Origin: Bacteroidota bacterium
Lineage (GTDB): Bacteria > Bacteroidota > Bacteroidia > Bacteroidales > VadinHA17
Length of the DNA: 10,485 bases
Reading direction: 5' to 3'
Assembly: GCA_006227095.1 (NCBI GenBank)
Contig: SBFZ01000291.1
Span: forward strand, 1-10,485
Position numbers and translations under genes: made by a program. Positions 5,447 through 10,485 of the stretch are shown piece by piece. Position 1 is the stretch's first letter. Each line of letters begins with the position of its first letter. Below the pieces are notes generated by a model that saw nothing but the letters and a program-made list of their open reading frames with translations, made no database searches and had not been told where the DNA came from.

Positions 5447-8400
5447 TCAGAAGTCAAGACTGAAGGAAAGGTAGAATATCCTTGGAAGGAGGTAGCCGTT
5501 GTCAACGCCCCAGGCTACGTCAGCCCTCACGAAGTAACCGAATATCTGTGCCCTTGCCCCGCCGCCGAAGCCCATAACCAGGGGGTCACGCATGGCGTCG
5601 ATGGTCACCGTGACAGGACCGTTCTGGTAGACCTTGTCATCCCAGTAATTTTCATTACCCCACGGATTCCATCCTGACCATGCCATTCCGACGTCATAGA
5701 ACCCGACGATCTGGAAGCTGTTCAGGAAATTTGACCTCAGGGGGTGACCTGCGAAATATCTGATGACAGGCCAGCGGACTTCACTGTTGACAAGGGCGAA
5801 GTTACTGCCGTTGCGGATGTTCTGGGAGAAGCCTCTCATATTGGTTGCCAGTGCCTGGAAACCGTAGTTGACATATGGGTTTACCGGCACGGTCTGGTCA
5901 AACATAGGTACCCTGTTGAAAAGGTATCCCATCCAGTTGTCAACGCCACCCATGTAATATATAAGCCTTGAAGGCCCGAAGGAGGTGCTGGCTGCAAACC
6001 TGTTGGCCCAGATCAGGTCACGGTGGATCTTCTGGTAATGCCTGAAGTCAGCACCAAGAACCACCATGTCACTATTCTTTTCACTCACTTCACGGTAGTA
6101 TTCACCGAACACCTTGAAACGGGTGCCGTAATAGATATTGATGGTTCTCTTGCGCGTATTGTCATAGATAACCTCACCCTTCACCCCGGCCCAGTGACGG
6201 TCAAAGGAAGGGGCGCTGAGAGTTGCCAGGTCAGTTGACTGTATGACGTAATTGTCATAACGGTAGGTAAGGGTACCTTTCAGTGCCAGTACTGCACTCA
6301 GTGGTTTTCTCAGCGAGAAGTAGGTTGTATAGCTCTTTATCTTGTAGTAACTGGTGTCATTGTAGCTGTCAAATGACTGTTTGTGGAAAATCACCTGTTT
6401 GTCAAAACGGCCACGCAGTGCCTCGAGGCTGACCAGGTACTCATTGCTGTCAAAATTACCCGAAAACCTGAAACCGCCGGTGATTCGGTAATCTTCAAAA
6501 AGGTCTATGGTTCCTATTTTAAACAGCATGTTCAGGCCCGGATTGAAATACGGTGCTCCTCCGTTATAGGCCTGGTAGGTATTGTTGAGAAAGTTGAAGT
6601 CGATCTGTGTGGCAGTATAGTTATTGTAAAACGCAGGGCGATAGACAAGGGCATCGGGCATTTTAAGCCTGGTGGTGTCAAGATCAATGTCCATATAGTC
6701 TTTTCTCCACTGCAGCTCATAAAAGTTTTCCTTCTCCTTTTCAAACACGTAGTTGCGGAAGTCTATCGGTTCATTGGCGGGGGCATAGTATTCATAGAGG
6801 GGTTTTTTGAGGGTGTCATTCATGCGTGCCCTTTCGGCCAGGAGCCAGTCCCTTACCTGGTTGATGCTGTCAGCAGCCCTGAGCATTGCGCTCTCCTCCA
6901 TCCGCCACATTGTTGTCTTTATCTCATCACCTTTAACCGCTGGTGCGTCTGATGAGGGTCCGGAGAGCAGCCTGTACCTTCCCCTGTCAAATATCACGGC
7001 TGCATCCTGGCCTCCGTTACGGTCAAAGGCTTCCAGATTCCTTGGGAAATCAGTGGTCTGGCGGGGGTTGATGAAATATGAGTAGTGAAGTGCTGTATCT
7101 ATATATGCAATTGCGCTGTCAATGGTTCCGGTATAATGATTGAGTATTCCGTTCCCGTTGCCTATGAAGCCTGTTGATGAGGCTGATGGCAGCACCGGTT
7201 CAGTCATATCCTGCATTGACCCTTCGGCAAGCCTTGTCAGTTTGCCATCGCCGGCCTTAAGGTCATAGGTGAAGAGATTGAATGTCAGTCCTGTCTTCTC
7301 CTGCGGATCACCCTTATTGGTGAGGGTGTCTGACAGCCTGTTCGATGAAAAGATGATAGTTTCATCCTTTCCTTTCACGAATGACGGATTGAGGTCATCG
7401 GCCACATCAAAGGTGATCCGTTCATTTGTGCCGCTGATGATGGTGTGGACGTAGATATCAGTCATGCCTCCGATAACTGCGGAAGCCAGGAGGCGTGAAC
7501 CGTCAGGTGAGTATGAGATTGAAAGCACCTTTTCGAAGAAAGGCATGGTACGCTGCTCATATTTCTTTTCCGCCACACGGTAGAAATAGAGCTGAACGCC
7601 TCCTTTTTCCTCATTGGCAAAGGTCAGTATCTGACCCCCGGGATGCCAGGTAAGCACCGGGTAGGTATGATCAACAGACTGTTCGTACTTGGGTTCAACC
7701 GCAAAGATTTTGTCAGTCTTGCCTGTAGAAGTGTCATAGAGCCAGATTTTCCTCTTTCCCCAGTCATTGGATACCCAGGCAATGTAGCGGCCGTCAGGAC
7801 TGACCTTTACCTCGGTGAACCGTTCATACGGCCTGGCTTTCCTGATCTCCCGGGGGACCGTGTAGTTTTCACCAGGCTTCACAGCATAGTAGTCTGCGTA
7901 GAAACTTCTCCAGTCACGGTAGGTATCCTTGATGCTCTTACCCAGGCCGTAAAGGAACCCATCCTCTATATTCCTGTAGATTTTGGAGAGGTATATTATA
8001 TTCGGAATAATTGCATTTCCATAGGTTTCGCCTATGTATTTCCAGAATGAGTGACCCGCAAAGACAGCCTCCTCGTATTCGAGGTTATCGAGGTTCTTGT
8101 AGCGGTTGTTCTCGAAACCGTCCCTGACGCGGTTATCCGTTTCACTGTCCCATCCGTAGGCAACATAATTGATCAGCCCCTTGATGTACCAGTCGGGGAT
8201 CTGGATCTGATTGCCGCTTGTTGTCCGGTCCCGAAGGTCAGCATTGTAGATCATCTCATATACAACCACTTCGGCAATGGCTGAGGCTATCAGTTTGCTG
8301 AACTCTTCATGGTCACCGTTGAACCATAGCATTATCTTGTTCTTGATGACCCTGCTGTAGCCTCCCACGTTGTAGTCATCCTCGGCGGATATCAGGCCCA

Positions 8401-8722
8401 CATTGCTTTGCCTGAAGTCGTTCTTCTTGTTGTATATGATCAGTATCGGGCGCTTGTCAAGGGTGTAGTCGAAATAGTCCTCAATCTCGTTGAGCTTTTC
8501 AAATGCAACCTTGCTGGCAAATTCCGCAACCTCACGGCCGAACTCGTTGTAATAGCAGTCTATCTCCTCAAACCTGAAATAGGTCCAGTAAAAGTCCCTG
8601 TACTGCACCCTGTTCTTGCCAAAGGTCATCTGCATGCCGTTATAGAACTGTCCTGCAGCAGGAGCCACAGTAAGAACGGACAGGATTGCCAGAAGCGGTA
8701 TAAAGAGTCTTTTGCTTGTCAT
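5447..8722 (-). CDS. Outer-membrane protein: dead MA-type peptidase domain + TolB-like propeller + Omp85-like barrel
   Basis: This is a 1091-residue exported protein with a signal peptide (about 1-24, cut near APAAG/Q). Residues about 25-285 look like a peptidase-MA (gluzincin) domain: YFDYTLDKRPILIIYNKKNDF, AEVVV (150-154) where HExxH is expected, PDWYIKGLINYV (176-187) where active members have WxxEGxAEY, and AGHSFWKYIGETYG. Both zinc His and the later Glu are lost, so it is probably inactive. A beta-propeller with TolB/WD40-like repeats follows (VSPDGRYIAWVSND, LTWHPGGQILTFAN, YSPDGSRLLASA, IIFSSNRLSDT; about 300 to at least 500). From about 690 to the end is a barrel with Omp85 traits: MRGF at 962-965, ALVNSEVRWPV and a C-terminal SLDF. 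Its job is unknown; assembly, transport or surface binding are possible. The gene is monocistronic with its own promoter and terminator. The gene itself is recognised with high confidence, the domain reading with moderate confidence. Confidence 0.85.
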   Translation of the reverse strand: MTSKRLFIPLLAILSVLTVAPAAGQFYNGMQMTFGKNRVQYRDFYWTYFRFEEIDCYYNEFGREVAEFASKVAFEKLNEIEDYFDYTLDKRPILIIYNKKNDFRQSNVGLISAEDDYNVGGYSRVIKNKIMLWFNGDHEEFSKLIASAIAEVVVYEMIYNADLRDRTTSGNQIQIPDWYIKGLINYVAYGWDSETDNRVRDGFENNRYKNLDNLEYEEAVFAGHSFWKYIGETYGNAIIPNIIYLSKIYRNIEDGFLYGLGKSIKDTYRDWRSFYADYYAVKPGENYTVPREIRKARPYERFTEVKVSPDGRYIAWVSNDWGKRKIWLYDTSTGKTDKIFAVEPKYEQSVDHTYPVLTWHPGGQILTFANEEKGGVQLYFYRVAEKKYEQRTMPFFEKVLSISYSPDGSRLLASAVIGGMTDIYVHTIISGTNERITFDVADDLNPSFVKGKDETIIFSSNRLSDTLTNKGDPQEKTGLTFNLFTYDLKAGDGKLTRLAEGSMQDMTEPVLPSASSTGFIGNGNGILNHYTGTIDSAIAYIDTALHYSYFINPRQTTDFPRNLEAFDRNGGQDAAVIFDRGRYRLLSGPSSDAPAVKGDEIKTTMWRMEESAMLRAADSINQVRDWLLAERARMNDTLKKPLYEYYAPANEPIDFRNYVFEKEKENFYELQWRKDYMDIDLDTTRLKMPDALVYRPAFYNNYTATQIDFNFLNNTYQAYNGGAPYFNPGLNMLFKIGTIDLFEDYRITGGFRFSGNFDSNEYLVSLEALRGRFDKQVIFHKQSFDSYNDTSYYKIKSYTTYFSLRKPLSAVLALKGTLTYRYDNYVIQSTDLATLSAPSFDRHWAGVKGEVIYDNTRKRTINIYYGTRFKVFGEYYREVSEKNSDMVVLGADFRHYQKIHRDLIWANRFAASTSFGPSRLIYYMGGVDNWMGYLFNRVPMFDQTVPVNPYVNYGFQALATNMRGFSQNIRNGSNFALVNSEVRWPVIRYFAGHPLRSNFLNSFQIVGFYDVGMAWSGWNPWGNENYWDDKVYQNGPVTVTIDAMRDPLVMGFGGGARAQIFGYFVRADVAWGVDNGYLLPRIFYLSFSLDF

Positions 8723-8787
8723 AAGTGCCTGGCGGGCTGCTTCCGTTTACCGATCAAAATCTGTTCCAAACAGGAGCATCCTGGAGA

Positions 8788-8819
8788 CAAAACTAATCGA
8801 TAAACCAATAAAAAAACAG
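8788..8819 (-). promoter_or_regulatory. Candidate promoter of the 1091-residue protein gene
   Basis: On the minus strand TAGTTTTG (8795-8788) fully matches the TAnnTTTG -7 element, with CTG (8819-8817) 21 bp upstream in place of TTG. The leader would be about 60 nt. An A16 tract lies 10 bp further upstream, where an UP-like element would be. Confidence 0.5.
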
Positions 8820-8829
8820 CCGCTTATAC

Positions 8830-8845
8830 TTTTTTTTTTTTTTTT
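8830..8845. repeat. T16 homopolymer in the divergent promoter region
   Basis: An uninterrupted run of 16 T on the plus strand lies in the 218-bp gap between the divergent large envelope gene (start 8722) and the DUF1573 gene (start 8941). No hairpin abuts it, so it is not an intrinsic terminator. It lies just upstream of the candidate promoter of the large gene. A weak -7 candidate for the DUF1573 gene (GATTTTTG, near 8876) is on the other side. Confidence 0.85.
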
Positions 8846-8940
8846 GTGGTTATTATGATACAACCATTATGGCGTGATTTTTGTTGAATCAGTGAATTGA
8901 CAATTGATTGGCCTTGCAAGGGTGGTAAACATAAAAAATT

Positions 8941-10032
8941 ATGAAAAAGAGTTTAGTATTTCTGGTCTTTCTGGTGTTTTATGCCGGGCTGACAGCACAG
9001 CCGAAAATAAATTTTGTCAACACACGGCATGATTATGGTACAATAAAGGAGGAGGCCGGCAAGCAGGAGGCAGTATTCAACTTCACCAACACCGGTGATT
9101 CAGTGCTTGTAATTACGAGAGTTCAGTCATCCTGTGGCTGCACGGCGTCTGACTATACCAAGTCACCTGTTCCTCCGGGAGGCAAGGGCTTTGTCACAGC
9201 CGTTTTTGATCCGCGCGGTTACAACAGCCGGTTCGCGAAAAGTGTGACTGTCTATTCCAATGCAAAGCCGGCTGTCACGGTACTTATCATTGAGGGTACT
9301 GTTACCCCGAGGGAGAAGAGTGTTGAAGAGCTTTATACATTTGCTGTCGGCCCTGTAAGGTTCCAGTCCAACCACCTGGCATTTACGACAACAAAGAAGA
9401 ATGAAAAGAAGATCAGGGTGATGCCTGTAATAAATACTTCGAAGGAGGCTGCAACGATAGAGTTTGAAGGTCTGCCAGCCCATCTCAGGCTTAAGGTATC
9501 TCCTGCAACTCTGAAACCGGGTGAAAAGGGGATTATCGAGGGAACCTACGATGCAAACCTGAACAACGACAAGTGGGGTAACGTGAATGACCTGGTGCGG
9601 ATGAAGGTCAACGGAGAGCCGATGCCCAACATTTATCTTTATGTTTCAGCCAACCTGGTTGAGGATTTCTCATCCCTCTCGGCCCAGGAACTTGCCAGTG
9701 CTCCGGTATTCAAGCTGGAATCGAATACTGTCGATTTCGGGAAGATAATGCAGAATTCAACTGCTGACGTCGAATTCTTCTTCACCAACGAGGGGAAGAG
9801 CGATCTTGTAATCAGGCATGTCAAATCGGGATGTGGCTGCACTGCACTTATGCCAACCGAGAATGTGATCAAGCCCGGAGCAAAGAGCTCAATCAAGGCC
9901 AAATTCAGTTCAGGTGGTTATAAAGGACAGATATACAAGAATATATTTGTTTACACCAATGATCCCAAGAACTCAGAGGTTATGCTGATGATCAAGGGTG
10001 AGGTACTTGTGGAAGGAGACAAGGCGAAGTAG
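8941..10032 (+). CDS. Exported protein with two DUF1573 domains
   Basis: This is a 363-residue protein with a clear signal peptide (MKKSLVFLVFLVFYAGLTAQ, 1-20) and no lipobox Cys. DUF1573 is an Ig-like, ASH/MSP-type beta-sandwich family common in Bacteroidota, of unknown function. The first copy covers about 22-122 (FVNTRHDYGTI, FNFTNTGDSVLVI, SSCGCT with C65 and C67, GGKGFVTAVFDPRG). The last covers about 255-356 with the same order (LESNTVDFGKI, FFFTNEGKSDLVI, SGCGCT with C298 and C300, FSSGGYKG). Between them (about 128-240) is a third sandwich-like segment without the CGCT motif. The paired CxC motif could bind metal or form disulfides; that is inference. The start has only an A-rich leader and no Shine-Dalgarno. 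meaB follows after 22 bp, so the two may share a transcript. Confidence 0.88.
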   Translation: MKKSLVFLVFLVFYAGLTAQPKINFVNTRHDYGTIKEEAGKQEAVFNFTNTGDSVLVITRVQSSCGCTASDYTKSPVPPGGKGFVTAVFDPRGYNSRFAKSVTVYSNAKPAVTVLIIEGTVTPREKSVEELYTFAVGPVRFQSNHLAFTTTKKNEKKIRVMPVINTSKEAATIEFEGLPAHLRLKVSPATLKPGEKGIIEGTYDANLNNDKWGNVNDLVRMKVNGEPMPNIYLYVSANLVEDFSSLSAQELASAPVFKLESNTVDFGKIMQNSTADVEFFFTNEGKSDLVIRHVKSGCGCTALMPTENVIKPGAKSSIKAKFSSGGYKGQIYKNIFVYTNDPKNSEVMLMIKGEVLVEGDKAK

Positions 10033-10054
10033 AGAATACGGGGGCAATGGTGCG

Positions 10055-10485
10055 ATGAGCAGGGAAAAGCAGTCAACAGGGGCTCTCTCGGTACAACAGG
10101 GAGTACCCCAGCCTCCGAGTATTAATCCTGAAATGCTGAACCGCCTGAAGAAGAACAGGCGGCGCCGGCTGACTGCCGATGATTATGTCGACGGCATCCT
10201 GAGGGGTGACCGGACAATCCTGAGCCAGGCTATAACACTCACAGAGAGCAGCCTCCCGGAGCATTATGAAATTGCACAAGCCGTGGTGGAACGTTGTCTT
10301 CCTGCCAGTTCACGGTCTGTAAGGGTTGGCATCACAGGTGTTCCCGGAGCAGGTAAAAGCACTTTCATTGATACTTTCGGTACTCTTCTTACACGGCATT
10401 ACGGGAGACGACTTGCCGTTCTGGCCATCGACCCGAGTAGCCAGCAGAGCGGTGGCAGCATCATGGGTGACAAGACCCGGATGGA
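10055..10485 (+). CDS. meaB: MeaB-type GTPase, methylmalonyl-CoA mutase chaperone (3' truncated by window edge)
   Basis: The first 143 codons are present and the frame is open to the window end. MeaB (ArgK/MMAA family) is a cytoplasmic G3E-type GTPase that loads and protects adenosylcobalamin on methylmalonyl-CoA mutase, in the succinate-propionate route used by many Bacteroidota. Seen here: an N-terminal helical arm (NRRRRLTADDYVDGILRGD, then ILSQAITLTES), the Walker A motif GVPGAGKST at residues 95-103, and LAVLAIDPSSQQSGGSIMGDKTRM, a family signature in which Asp follows the second strand. The ATG at 10055 is chosen because the frame begins there and ACGGGGG lies 10-16 bp upstream; the earlier ATG at 10047 hits a stop after three codons. 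Later GTPase motifs and the dimerisation end are outside the window. No mutase gene is visible here. Confidence 0.93.
   Translation, partial: MSREKQSTGALSVQQGVPQPPSINPEMLNRLKKNRRRRLTADDYVDGILRGDRTILSQAITLTESSLPEHYEIAQAVVERCLPASSRSVRVGITGVPGAGKSTFIDTFGTLLTRHYGRRLAVLAIDPSSQQSGGSIMGDKTRM

Noticed and set aside
5212..5505. A 97-codon minus-strand open frame
   Set aside because: It is a by-product of the degenerate repeat array, gives a Pro/Gly-rich low-complexity string, overlaps the end of the large gene out of frame and contains the terminator.
6383..6952. A 189-codon plus-strand open frame inside the large envelope gene
   Set aside because: It lies wholly antisense to a well-supported coding region and has no recognisable domain or signal.
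8830..8845. Intrinsic terminator formed by the T-run
   Set aside because: No GC-rich hairpin precedes it on either strand, and both flanking genes point away from it.

Overview
This window looks like a chromosomal segment of a Bacteroidota bacterium, most likely of the order Bacteroidales. The evidence is the gene content: a GldB-type lipoprotein, a PorT-like outer-membrane barrel, DUF1573 proteins and MeaB. Start codons mostly lack Shine-Dalgarno sequences, and several intergenic regions carry a TAnnTTTG-like -7 element typical of this phylum. A clostridial-type 2[4Fe-4S] ferredoxin suggests an anaerobic or microaerobic life. No phage, insertion sequence, CRISPR array or RNA gene was seen.

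Layout. Bases 1-404 hold the 3' end of an alanine racemase gene (+). It meets a Crp/Fnr-type regulator (-, 405-1106) with no bases between the two stop codons. The regulator has a candidate promoter and a perfect palindrome at its presumed transcription start. A 302-bp non-coding stretch follows, with a hairpin and a 64-bp tandem repeat. Then come nadE (-, 1409-3070) and a small outer-membrane barrel gene (-, 3081-3779), probably one operon read barrel first. Divergent from them is gldB (+, 3856-4881). It converges through a bidirectional terminator on a 55-residue ferredoxin gene (-, 4984-5151) that is easily missed because it is short. Upstream of the ferredoxin are a second perfect palindrome, an intrinsic terminator and an array of degenerate ~38-bp repeats. 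The array runs up to the stop codon of a 1091-residue envelope protein (-, 5447-8722). A divergent intergenic region with a 16-T homopolymer separates that gene from a DUF1573 gene (+, 8941-10032). The 5' part of meaB follows 22 bp later and runs off the window.

How the parts relate. Most of the window serves the cell envelope (peptidoglycan D-alanine supply, two outer-membrane barrels, a GldB lipoprotein, an exported DUF1573 protein) or cofactor and redox metabolism (NAD synthesis, ferredoxin, the B12-enzyme chaperone MeaB). These look like ordinary housekeeping neighbours rather than one dedicated system. The most unusual object is the 1091-residue protein. It appears to join a degenerate (catalytically dead) MA-type metallopeptidase domain, a TolB-like beta-propeller and an Omp85-like outer-membrane barrel in one chain.

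All family assignments come from reading motifs by eye. No database search was run.
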